Positions 55,043 to 62,505 of a DNA stretch of 64,000 bases are shown piece after piece; within the stretch, counting starts at the first letter, position 1, and every line of letters begins with the position of its first letter. A model generated the notes under the pieces. The model ran no database searches and was not told where the DNA came from. It saw only the letters and a program-made list of their open reading frames with translations. Position numbers and translations under genes: made by a program. This DNA comes from Sphingomonas sp. (GTDB lineage Bacteria; Pseudomonadota; Alphaproteobacteria; Sphingomonadales; Sphingomonadaceae). The stretch spans positions 62,001 to 126,000 of the forward strand of contig NZ_SSMY01000010.1 of assembly GCF_004799495.1 (NCBI RefSeq). Reading direction: 5' to 3'.

Positions 55043-56437
55043 ATGGCTGACTATGATTTCGACGTCCTGGTGATCGGTGCCGGCCCCGGCGGCTATGTCG
55101 CGGCGATCCGCGCGGCGCAGCTTGGGCTCAAGACAGGGTGCGTCGAAAGCCGCGAGACGCTCGGCGGGACGTGCCTCAACGTCGGGTGCATTCCGTCCAA
55201 GGCGATGCTCCACGCGTCCGAGTTCTACGATCATGCGGCGAACGGCGCGATGGCGAAGATGGGGGTCAAGATCGACAAGATGTCGCTCGACCTCGACACG
55301 ATGCACGGCCAGCGCCGCGACGCGGTCAAGCAGCTGACCGGCGGGATCGAGTTCCTGTTCAAGAAGAACAAGGTCGAGTGGCTCAAGGGCCATGCCGCAT
55401 TCACCGGCAAGGACACGGTGAAAGTCGGCGACCGCGAGGTGCGCGCGAAGAATATCGTCATCGCGACCGGTTCCTCGGTCACACCGCTGCCGGGCGTCGA
55501 GATCGACGAGAAGATCGTCGTGTCCTCGACCGGCGCGCTCGAACTGGCGAAGGTGCCGGGGCACCTGGTCGTGATCGGCGGCGGCGTGATCGGGCTCGAG
55601 CTCGGCAGCGTGTGGCGGCGGCTCGGCGCGAAGGTGACGGTGGTCGAGTTCCTCGACCAGATCCTGCCGGGCTTTGACGGCGAAGTGCGCAAGGAATCGA
55701 ACAAGATTCTCAAGAAGCAGGGGCTAGAGTTCAAGCTGTCGACCAAGGTCACCGGCGTCGCCGTCAGGGGCAAGACCGCGACGCTGACGGTCGAGCCGGC
55801 CAAGGGCGGCGATGCCGAGACGATCGAGGCGGACACCGTGCTCGTGTCGATCGGGCGCAAGCCCAACACCGACGGCCTGTTGCTCGACGCCGCGGGGCTC
55901 GCCACCAACCAGCGCGGCCAGATCGAGATCGACCATGATTTCCGCACCGCCGTCCCCGGCATCTGGGCGATCGGCGACGTCGTTCCGGGCCCCATGCTGG
56001 CGCACAAGGCCGAGGACGAGGGCATCGCGGTGGCGGAAAATATCGCCGGCCAGCACGGCATCGTGAACCACGACGTGATCCCGTCGGTGGTCTACACCTG
56101 GCCCGAAATCGCGGGTGTCGGGCTGACCGAGGAAGCGGCGAAGGAGCGCGGCGAGGTCAAGGTCGGCAAGTTCCCGATGCTCGCCAACAGCCGCGCCAAG
56201 ACCAACCATGAGCCCGACGGTTTCGTGAAGGTGATCGCCGATGCGAATACCGACCGCGTGCTCGGGGTGTGGTGCATCGCGTCAGTCGCGGGCACGATGA
56301 TCGCGCAAGCCGCGCAAGCGATGGAGTTCGGCGCGACGAGCGAGGACATCGCCTACACCTGCCATGCGCATCCGACGCATAGCGAGGCGATCAAGGAAGC
56401 GGCGATGGGGGTAACGGGCAAGCCGATCCACATCTAG
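55043..56437 (+). CDS. lpdA: Dihydrolipoyl dehydrogenase (E3)
   Basis: FAD-dependent E3 that reoxidises the lipoyl group and reduces NAD. It has 464 residues. FAD motif 'VIGAGPGGYVAAIRAAQLGL', redox disulfide in 'GGTCLNVGCIPSKAML', NAD motif 'VVIGGGVIGLELGSVWRRLG' and the active His in 'CHAHPTHSEAIKEA' are all present. It lies 28 bases after sucB and closes the TCA block. A strong hairpin follows. Confidence 0.98.
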   Translation: MADYDFDVLVIGAGPGGYVAAIRAAQLGLKTGCVESRETLGGTCLNVGCIPSKAMLHASEFYDHAANGAMAKMGVKIDKMSLDLDTMHGQRRDAVKQLTGGIEFLFKKNKVEWLKGHAAFTGKDTVKVGDREVRAKNIVIATGSSVTPLPGVEIDEKIVVSSTGALELAKVPGHLVVIGGGVIGLELGSVWRRLGAKVTVVEFLDQILPGFDGEVRKESNKILKKQGLEFKLSTKVTGVAVRGKTATLTVEPAKGGDAETIEADTVLVSIGRKPNTDGLLLDAAGLATNQRGQIEIDHDFRTAVPGIWAIGDVVPGPMLAHKAEDEGIAVAENIAGQHGIVNHDVIPSVVYTWPEIAGVGLTEEAAKERGEVKVGKFPMLANSRAKTNHEPDGFVKVIADANTDRVLGVWCIASVAGTMIAQAAQAMEFGATSEDIAYTCHAHPTHSEAIKEAAMGVTGKPIHI

Positions 56438-56519
56438 CCAAGCCGGCGACGCGATCAGCCACTGCTAATCGCGAGCGAACTAGGCTCGGCCGGCCAGCGC
56501 CGCCTATGGCGGCGACCGA

Positions 56520-56542
56520 CGGCGCGGATTTACTCCGCGCCG
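56520..56542. terminator. GC hairpin between lpdA and a convergent gene
   Basis: CGGCGCGGA pairs with TCCGCGCCG around a five-base loop (TTTAC). It lies 83 bases after the lpdA stop and 13 bases before the end of the minus-strand gene, so it may end both transcripts; there is no clear T-run. Confidence 0.5.
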
Positions 56543-56555
56543 CCGTCCTCAGGCT

Positions 56556-56828
56556 TCAGCGATAGCGCCAGCCGCCATGCCAGCGATAGCGGTTCTGCCA
56601 GTAGCGGTGGCCATCCCAATAGCCTTGGCCACGATAATAATTGCCGATCACCAGGCGTACGCCGGGCGCGCCCACCGGGGCTACAACGACGCGGTCGCCG
56701 CGGTTGGGCACGCAGCGGTTATGCCAGCCACGGTGATAGCCGCGGCCACAGCCGTCGGCGGCGAGCGCGGGGGCGGCGGTCGCCAGCACCGTGCCGGCGG
56801 CGAGCATCGAAAGCATGATTTTACGCAT
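56556..56828 (-). CDS. Small secreted Arg/Gly/His-rich protein
   Basis: A 90-residue exported protein (signal 'MLSMLAAGTVLATAAPALAA'). The mature part has one likely disulfide in 'DGCGRGYHRGWHNRCVPN' and aromatic/Arg/Gly-rich repeats ('RGQGYWDGHRYWQNRYRW'). Such small proteins are common in sphingomonads and other alphaproteobacteria, function unknown. The ATG at 56828 may be followed by another at 56816. Confidence 0.75.
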   Translation of the reverse strand: MRKIMLSMLAAGTVLATAAPALAADGCGRGYHRGWHNRCVPNRGDRVVVAPVGAPGVRLVIGNYYRGQGYWDGHRYWQNRYRWHGGWRYR

Positions 56829-56991
56829 GGATGAAGACCTTTCATCTGACTGGCCCGGCCGACGAAACCGGCCGGACGGAGGTTAACGGCCAAACCGCGC
56901 AAACCCTTCGATCGCGATCGAGGAAGCGGGGCCGATGGCAGGGATAACGTTTCACCTGCGATTTCTTTCCCGCCCATTTTCGGCCTAACTT

Positions 56992-57459
56992 CTAGGCCGC
57001 CAGCAACGCCTTCCACCGCGTGCGGCCCACGTCCGACCAGATGCCTTCACTCGTCGGGTAGAAGATCTCGAACGCCGGTACGCCTTCGGGCAGGGTGACC
57101 CAGGGCAGCTTCGACCGCGTGAAGATGTGCACGTCGGGCGGCATCGCCCCCGGATCGTCGAGCGTGCCGACGCGGACGAACGACGATTTGCGCCCCGAAT
57201 TGGCGTAGTGGCTCCATAAGGCGACGCGGCAGCACGGGCAGCGCGCGATCTCCTGCCCCTTGCCGCTCGCCGACGGCGTCATGACGTAATCGGGCGTCCC
57301 GGCGAGCACGGTGACCCGGTCGCTTTCGATCACCGCGTTGATCACGAACGCGCTGCCGGTTTCGGTCTGGCAATCGGTGCAGTGGCAGCAATGCACCACC
57401 ATCGGTTCGCTGGTCAGCGCGTAGCGCACCGCGCCGCAGGTGCAGCCGCCCTCAGCCAT
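56992..57459 (-). CDS. GFA-family (glutathione-dependent formaldehyde-activating-like) zinc protein
   Basis: A 155-residue protein of the GFA/CENP-V-like family. Zinc cysteines lie in 'GGCTCGAVRY', 'CCHCTDCQTETGSAF' and 'ARCPCCRVALWSHYAN'. Despite the name, most members do not act on formaldehyde in a proven way; the family probably has varied small-molecule roles. The start overlaps the stop of the polyproline gene by eight bases. The C-terminal segment 'VPAFEIFYPTSEGIWSDVGR' is typical. Confidence 0.9.
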   Translation of the reverse strand: MAEGGCTCGAVRYALTSEPMVVHCCHCTDCQTETGSAFVINAVIESDRVTVLAGTPDYVMTPSASGKGQEIARCPCCRVALWSHYANSGRKSSFVRVGTLDDPGAMPPDVHIFTRSKLPWVTLPEGVPAFEIFYPTSEGIWSDVGRTRWKALLAA

Positions 57460-59071
57460 CGGTCTTCAAATGACCGGTGGATTGCAGCGGCTCGGGATCC
57501 GGCGGCGGCGGCGGCGGCGGGGGTGGCGGCGGAGGTGGCGGTGGTGGAGGAGGAGGAGGAGGTGGTGGTGGTGGTGGTGGTGGTGCAACATACACCGGCG
57601 CGGGCGGCGGTGGCGGCGGTGCCGCTTCCACGAACGGGGGTGGCGGAGCGGGCGGCGCGATCTCGACCGGGGCGGGCGGCGGCGGTGCGACATAGCGCGG
57701 CTCCGGCGCCGGAGTAGGCGCGGCAACGCGCGGCAACGGGGAAACCTCGGGCACTGTATCGGGCCGGCCGCTTCCCAGTATATCGCGCTTGCCCGAGGGG
57801 TCGTAGCGCAGGCGCGGGGGCGCCGGCGGCGCGACGTAGACGGGCGGCGGCAACGGCTCGCTGGCAGCGGGCGGTGGCGAGGGCGGCGCGGGCGGCACAG
57901 TGCCCGTGCCACCGCGCGGCGGGCGGCTTGGCGATCCCGCGCCCGGCGTCGGAGCTGGGACGCCCGGCGGCGTGACATCACGCCCCGGCCGGCGGCCGGC
58001 TCCGCTGCCCGGTCTTGCGTCGTCCGGCCGATCGGCGCGCGGCGGCGCTGGCGGCGTTCCCGGCGTGCCTGGCGTGGCTCGCGCGCCCGGTCGTGGCCGG
58101 CCGTTCCAGCCGCCCTGCCCCGATCCGGGGCGCCGGCCCGGGATAGCTCCCGGCTGCGCACCTGGCGTTGTGTTCCAGCCGCCACCGTTGGGCGGCGGCG
58201 CCCCGCGATAGCCGCCGCGGCGCCAGCGGTCGAACCGCTCGGCGCGCGCGCGGCGGCGGCTTCCCTCGTCGCCCAGCCGCGCGCGCCAGTCGCCGTGGTG
58301 GCGAGCGCCCGCCCCAGTGCGGTAGCGCGACCAGCCCGGCGCCCCGCGCCAGCTGTCGAAGCGCAGCGTGATCCCGCCGAAATAATACAGGCTGTCGGCC
58401 CAGTCTGACGCGACCACCGGCGCGCGCGTGCGGATCGACGCGCGCATCGCGCGGCCGCGCTCCGCCAGCCACAGCGCACCGTCGGCGATCGCATCGCCGG
58501 GCTGCCACGCCACCAATTGCGCATCGGCGCCATAGACCGCGGCCAGTGCGCGGCCGGCAAAACCGTACGAATAGGCATCGTCGCCGACGAAGAACGGATA
58601 CGCGTCGTCTCCGGCGAAGGCGTAGAAGCGATAATGGTCACCGACCGGCTCGGCCAGCATCAGCGCGCCGCCGCTCAGCTCCCACGCCCAGCAATCGATC
58701 CCATCGTAGCGAAAGCCGTAGTCGGGCGGCGACGCGCCCACCGTGTCGAGCAAGACATCGGCATCGTCGATGTAGCGATAGAGCGCCGGATCGGCGGCAG
58801 GCGGCGGTGGAGCGGGAGGCAGATAGGCCGGCGCCGGCGGTGCGGGCGGGGCATAGACGATCCCGGACCCGGGGATCGGCACCAGGACCACTTTCTTCGC
58901 GGCTTTCTTCTTTACCGCTTTCCGCACGACCTTCTTCTTGACGGCCTTCTTCGCGACGACCTTCTTGGCCGCGGGCTGCGCAGCGGCGGCGGGCGCGCCC
59001 GCCATGCCGGTCAGCGCCAGCAACGCCGCGATCGCGCTGCCGGTCGCCAGTTTCCGCTTACGCTCGCTCAT
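57452..59071 (-). CDS. Secreted protein with Lys/Ala-rich start and C-terminal polyproline tract
   Basis: About 539 residues. The start ATG at 59071 opens a signal peptide ending near 'GAPAAAAQ'. A Lys/Ala/Val segment ('KKVVAKKAVKKKVVRKAVKK') and a Pro-rich linker follow. A globular domain occupies about 85-250 ('GFRYDGIDCWAWELSGGALM' and 'SLYYFGGITLRFDSWRGAPG'), unrecognised. Then a Gly/Arg/Pro-rich region, and finally a run of 28 uninterrupted prolines near the C-terminus. It overlaps the GFA gene at its 3' end. Probably a cell-envelope protein; the tract should stall ribosomes without EF-P. Confidence 0.7.
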   Translation of the reverse strand: MSERKRKLATGSAIAALLALTGMAGAPAAAAQPAAKKVVAKKAVKKKVVRKAVKKKAAKKVVLVPIPGSGIVYAPPAPPAPAYLPPAPPPPAADPALYRYIDDADVLLDTVGASPPDYGFRYDGIDCWAWELSGGALMLAEPVGDHYRFYAFAGDDAYPFFVGDDAYSYGFAGRALAAVYGADAQLVAWQPGDAIADGALWLAERGRAMRASIRTRAPVVASDWADSLYYFGGITLRFDSWRGAPGWSRYRTGAGARHHGDWRARLGDEGSRRRARAERFDRWRRGGYRGAPPPNGGGWNTTPGAQPGAIPGRRPGSGQGGWNGRPRPGARATPGTPGTPPAPPRADRPDDARPGSGAGRRPGRDVTPPGVPAPTPGAGSPSRPPRGGTGTVPPAPPSPPPAASEPLPPPVYVAPPAPPRLRYDPSGKRDILGSGRPDTVPEVSPLPRVAAPTPAPEPRYVAPPPPAPVEIAPPAPPPPFVEAAPPPPPPAPVYVAPPPPPPPPPPPPPPPPPPPPPPPPPPPPDPEPLQSTGHLKTDG

Positions 59072-59184
59072 CCCCGTCCCTTTCGTCGGCCCGCCAATCC
59101 GCGCGATCATTTCATCCTCGAGATGAACCTGGCCTGTCGTGCGTAACGAATCGGCACGCCCGGCCGATCGCGACGGGCAAGGTG

Positions 59185-59964
59185 TTACTTGGCGAGCACG
59201 ACGAGCTCGACCCCGGATCCGCCTTTCACCGGCACCCGCGACGCGCCGGTCGCGATGCGATAGTCCGCGACGCCGTAACCGAGCAGCGCGCGCTTGATCG
59301 CTGCCGCGCGGCGCAAGCCGAGCCCGCCGCTCACCGCCAGCTTGATCTGGGTGTTGAGGTGCGTCGTCATCACGCCCGCGATGCCGCGGATGCTCGCGAG
59401 CCCCGCCGTATTGGGCGTCGCCGACCCCGCGGCGAACGCCGTGTCGAGCGCGAAGCGTTGCGCGGGCGGCGCGTCGGAGCGCAGATATGCACCTAGGCTT
59501 GCCGGGTTCGCCTCGACCGGGCCGGACGGGCTTGGCGTCGCGTCGGGCGCCGGCGTGCGGGACGGAGCGCGCGCGGCGGGCGCGGTCTTCCCCGGCGTCG
59601 CGAGCGGGGTCGGCGTCGCCGGCACCTTGGGCGCGGCCGGCCCGCGCAAAATCAGGCTCGTCGCACTATAGACCAGGGCAACCCCGAGCACGCCGACGCC
59701 GAGCCATACGAACGGCGCGTACGATCGCCTGGCGTCCGCTCCGCCCGCACGCTCGGGCCCCGCCTCGGCGGCGGGACAGTCGAGCGTGACCCGGTCGGTC
59801 ACCTCGGCGACGCGCGCCAGCGGGATGGCATGCTGGTCGGCCTCGCTCGCGCCGATATGGTTGACGATGATCCGCACGCCCGACACGCGATGCACCGTGC
59901 CCACCAGCGCGCCGTCCGACCCGAAGATCGGCATGTCGGGAATGATCGCCGCGCGCTCGCTCAT
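59185..59964 (-). CDS. Membrane-anchored protein with degenerate OmpA-like C-terminal domain
   Basis: About 259 residues, started at the ATG at 59964 ('MSERAAIIPDMPIFGSDGAL'). The N-terminal ~60 residues resemble a DUF2171/PRC-barrel-like module ('GALVGTVHRVSGVRIIV'). One membrane helix follows ('APFVWLGVGVLGVALVYSAT', about 82-101). A Pro/Thr-rich linker leads to a C-terminal domain (about 155-259) with the strand-helix spacing of OmpA-like domains ('FALDTAFAAGSATPNTAGLA', 'RAAAIKRALLGYGVADYRIA'). The peptidoglycan-binding Asp/Arg pair is not clearly conserved, so binding is doubtful. Confidence 0.7.
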   Translation of the reverse strand: MSERAAIIPDMPIFGSDGALVGTVHRVSGVRIIVNHIGASEADQHAIPLARVAEVTDRVTLDCPAAEAGPERAGGADARRSYAPFVWLGVGVLGVALVYSATSLILRGPAAPKVPATPTPLATPGKTAPAARAPSRTPAPDATPSPSGPVEANPASLGAYLRSDAPPAQRFALDTAFAAGSATPNTAGLASIRGIAGVMTTHLNTQIKLAVSGGLGLRRAAAIKRALLGYGVADYRIATGASRVPVKGGSGVELVVLAK

Positions 59965-60143
59965 CGTCGCTCTCCCGAGGGGTCCGGCATACCCTAGCGT
60001 CGCCGGCGTTGTTGCACCAGCGCAACGGTTGAGCACCATGAAGGAGGCGATCGCGCCCCCTCCCCCAAAACACTGCGCCACAATCAATCAATTGACATTG
60101 TAGCGGGGACGAGCGCGCGTCATATTGTGGACTTGGGGGGTCT

Positions 60144-62243
60144 ATGGCGTTGGAACATCAACCGAAAAGCTACCGGGCCATCATGGTATCCAGCACCTTC
60201 ACCGACCTGGAGGCGCATCGGCAGGAAGTCATCGACGCGATACATGGCTTCGACTTCAAGGCGAACGTGATGGAAGACGATGGTGCGCGCGCTGACGCCG
60301 ACGTCATCGAATCGAGTTTGGATTTCGTCCGTAATTCGGCCGCTTATGTCGCAGTGATCGGCCATAAATACGGTCAGACGCCGGCCGATGCGACGCGCAA
60401 TCCCGACGGATTATCAATCACGGAACTGGAGTTCAACGAAGCGCAGAAGCTGGGCCTGCCGACATTGTTGTTCGTGATGGGCGAAGACCACGATGTGAAG
60501 CAAGCCGATGTCGAGCCGAGTTCGACGAAGCGCAAAAAACTAAAGGCATTTATCGATCGCGCCAAAAAAACGCGCGCCGGTTCGGGAGTCGAGCGCGTCT
60601 ATGCGGTTTTCTCGAGCAAGGAGGATTTTACCAAGAAAGCTACGACGGCAATAGGCCGGTTGGCGATCTATTTCCTTAAGCGCGAGCACGTCGAAGCGCT
60701 GGCGATGACGGGCGGTAGCGACGGAGCGGCAACGCCCATTTCAACCGCCGCGCTTCATGCCGAGTTCGACCGCATCGTCGCGGTTGACCCAGACGCTAGC
60801 GCCGAACAGATTTTTGAGATCGTCCGCCAGAACATCGCAACCCGCGATCGTCAGATCGCGGAGCTGCACGACATAGCTGCCGAAGACAATCGGATTCGCG
60901 CGCTTCAGGCCGCCGTCGAGGAGGCCCTGCGGTCGAACGACGATACAGCAACTGTGGCTGCTCTCATAGAAGCTGAGGCGGCGATCAACGAGCGCCGCGA
61001 ATCAGATGCCCGCTCTGCGGCAGGTCTGGCCAATATTCGAGCGGAGGCATTGCTGCGGTTGCTCGACTGGCAAGGTGCCGGACGCGCCTGGCGCGAAGCG
61101 TCAGCACTATTGGCACCGTTCGATACGGATGCCGCCGAGCTCATGCTGTGGCATTACACTGAAGCAATTACGGTTCACGGCCAAGTTTTTGGTCGGCCCG
61201 AGGTTATCGACGCAGCAATAGAGCAGTGGAAAAACTTGGTCGATGCGGCGCTTCCCGACCAGCACAAGGCGGCCGGATTGCAAAACAACCTTGCCATAGC
61301 CCTGACGATACAGGGCCAAGGCACTGGTGGCTCAGCGGGAGTCCGCTTGCTGGCTGACGCCGTGCAAGCCTATCGGAGCGCACTGACCGTATTTACCAAG
61401 CAAACAGTGCCCGAGGGATGGGCGAGTATCCAAAACAACTTGGGGAACGCGCTTAAGACGCAAGGGGAACGAACAAATGGCGAAGCGGGGCTGGCTGTCC
61501 TTAACGACGCGGTGAACGCTCATCGCGCAGCGCTAACTGTGCGCACCGAGCGAGCGATGCCCACCGAATGGGCGATGAGCCAGAACAACTTGGGCATCGC
61601 CCTTAAGAAGCTGGGCGACCGCACGGGCGGAGAAGCCGGGCTAGCGCTTCTGGCCGAGGCAGCCGATGCCTATCGCGCGGCGCTGACTATTCGCACCGAG
61701 CAAGTGATGCCAATAGAATGGGCGATGACACAGAACAGTCTCGGCAACGCACTAAAGGCGCAGAGCGTTCGTACTGACGATCAGACTACATCGGCTCTAC
61801 TCGCCGGCGCGATCGATGCCTATCGCGCGGCGCTGACCGTGCGTACCAGATCCGCGATGCCCGCCCAGTGGGCGATGACCCAGAACAATCTCGGCAACGC
61901 ACTCGCAATGCAAGCCGAACATGAGGTAGGTGCGGCGAAAGGTGTGCTCTTCGAAAAAGCCGTTGACGCTTTTCGGGCTGCGCTGACCATTCGTACGGAG
62001 CAGGCCATGCCTGCCAAGTGGGCCCAGACCATGGGAAATCTCGGACGAGCCCTGGAAAACATGGCCGACGCGCAACTCGATCCGCTGTCAAATCTGCAGA
62101 CCGCGAAAGCGGCGATATGCGATTCGCTTCGGATCTTTACGTCAGAACACATGCCTAACGATCATGACAGCGCCACGCGTTGCCTGACCCGTATCCGCGC
62201 CAAGATCGTCGCGCTCGACAATGGATTGCCGACCGACACTTAG
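60144..62243 (+). CDS. DUF4062 (TIR-like)-TPR protein, lower-GC orphan
   Basis: A 699-residue protein. Residues about 10-110 match DUF4062 ('RAIMVSSTFTDLEAHRQEVI', 'YVAVIGHKYGQ', 'ELEFNEAQKLGLPTLLFVM'), a TIR-like domain often found at the N-terminus of bacterial STAND/NLR-like signalling proteins. A linker with charged helices spans about 200-320. From about 365 there are six tandem TPR-like repeats of about 50 residues with cores such as 'EWAMTQNNLGNALKAQ' and 'AYRAALTIRTEQ'. No CHAT, NTPase or nuclease domain is visible. GGGGGG precedes the ATG. Composition is lower in GC (31 of 60 at 61141-61200), suggesting transfer. It may be a single-gene defence or signalling protein; the function is unknown. 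Confidence 0.85.
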   Translation: MALEHQPKSYRAIMVSSTFTDLEAHRQEVIDAIHGFDFKANVMEDDGARADADVIESSLDFVRNSAAYVAVIGHKYGQTPADATRNPDGLSITELEFNEAQKLGLPTLLFVMGEDHDVKQADVEPSSTKRKKLKAFIDRAKKTRAGSGVERVYAVFSSKEDFTKKATTAIGRLAIYFLKREHVEALAMTGGSDGAATPISTAALHAEFDRIVAVDPDASAEQIFEIVRQNIATRDRQIAELHDIAAEDNRIRALQAAVEEALRSNDDTATVAALIEAEAAINERRESDARSAAGLANIRAEALLRLLDWQGAGRAWREASALLAPFDTDAAELMLWHYTEAITVHGQVFGRPEVIDAAIEQWKNLVDAALPDQHKAAGLQNNLAIALTIQGQGTGGSAGVRLLADAVQAYRSALTVFTKQTVPEGWASIQNNLGNALKTQGERTNGEAGLAVLNDAVNAHRAALTVRTERAMPTEWAMSQNNLGIALKKLGDRTGGEAGLALLAEAADAYRAALTIRTEQVMPIEWAMTQNSLGNALKAQSVRTDDQTTSALLAGAIDAYRAALTVRTRSAMPAQWAMTQNNLGNALAMQAEHEVGAAKGVLFEKAVDAFRAALTIRTEQAMPAKWAQTMGNLGRALENMADAQLDPLSNLQTAKAAICDSLRIFTSEHMPNDHDSATRCLTRIRAKIVALDNGLPTDT

Positions 62244-62478
62244 CCTGCGCTCACACATCCGATATCCGCATTGCAGCCCGAGGTTACGAGCGCGCCAGAG
62301 GAGGAGATAGTCGCTGCAGTCAACCAGCGGCCCGCACCTGTTCCCTGTCGGTCCAGGCCATGTTCACGACTTGACTGCACACGCGACCGTGACCGTGACA
62401 CCATAGCCACGATCTGCGCGTTGAACCGCAGCGTCCGACACCCCATTTCGCCCCTTCGCCGCGGCATACTTGCCAGCG
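62244..62478. other. Intergenic region upstream of uvrA
   Basis: About 262 bases separate the DUF4062-TPR stop from the uvrA start. Apart from the LexA-type box at its 3' end (separate entry) I see no terminator, tRNA or promoter I can defend. The minus-strand ORFs 62240-62467 and 62320-62733 lack recognisable features, and the second overlaps uvrA. Confidence 0.5.
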
Positions 62479-62493
62479 GAACATTACTGGAAC
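62479..62493 (+). promoter_or_regulatory. Putative LexA (SOS) box of uvrA
   Basis: GAAC-ATTACTG-GAAC, the direct-repeat operator GAAC-N7-GAAC, is the reverse complement of the alphaproteobacterial LexA box GTTC-N7-GTTC. It is 12 bases upstream of the uvrA ATG. uvrA is a classical SOS gene. The sequence match is exact; binding is inferred. Confidence 0.7.
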
Positions 62494-62505
62494 ATATTCA
62501 ATCTC

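Noticed and set aside
57477-57695. 72-aa Gly-rich plus-strand ORF
   Set aside because: It is the antisense reading of the polyproline tract; NGG triplets on this strand give glycine by chance.
60092-60126. Promoter TTGACA...CATATT upstream of the DUF4062-TPR gene
   Set aside because: The spacing is 23 bases for the good -35; the alternative with 17 bases has a poor -35. Not strong enough to list as a feature.
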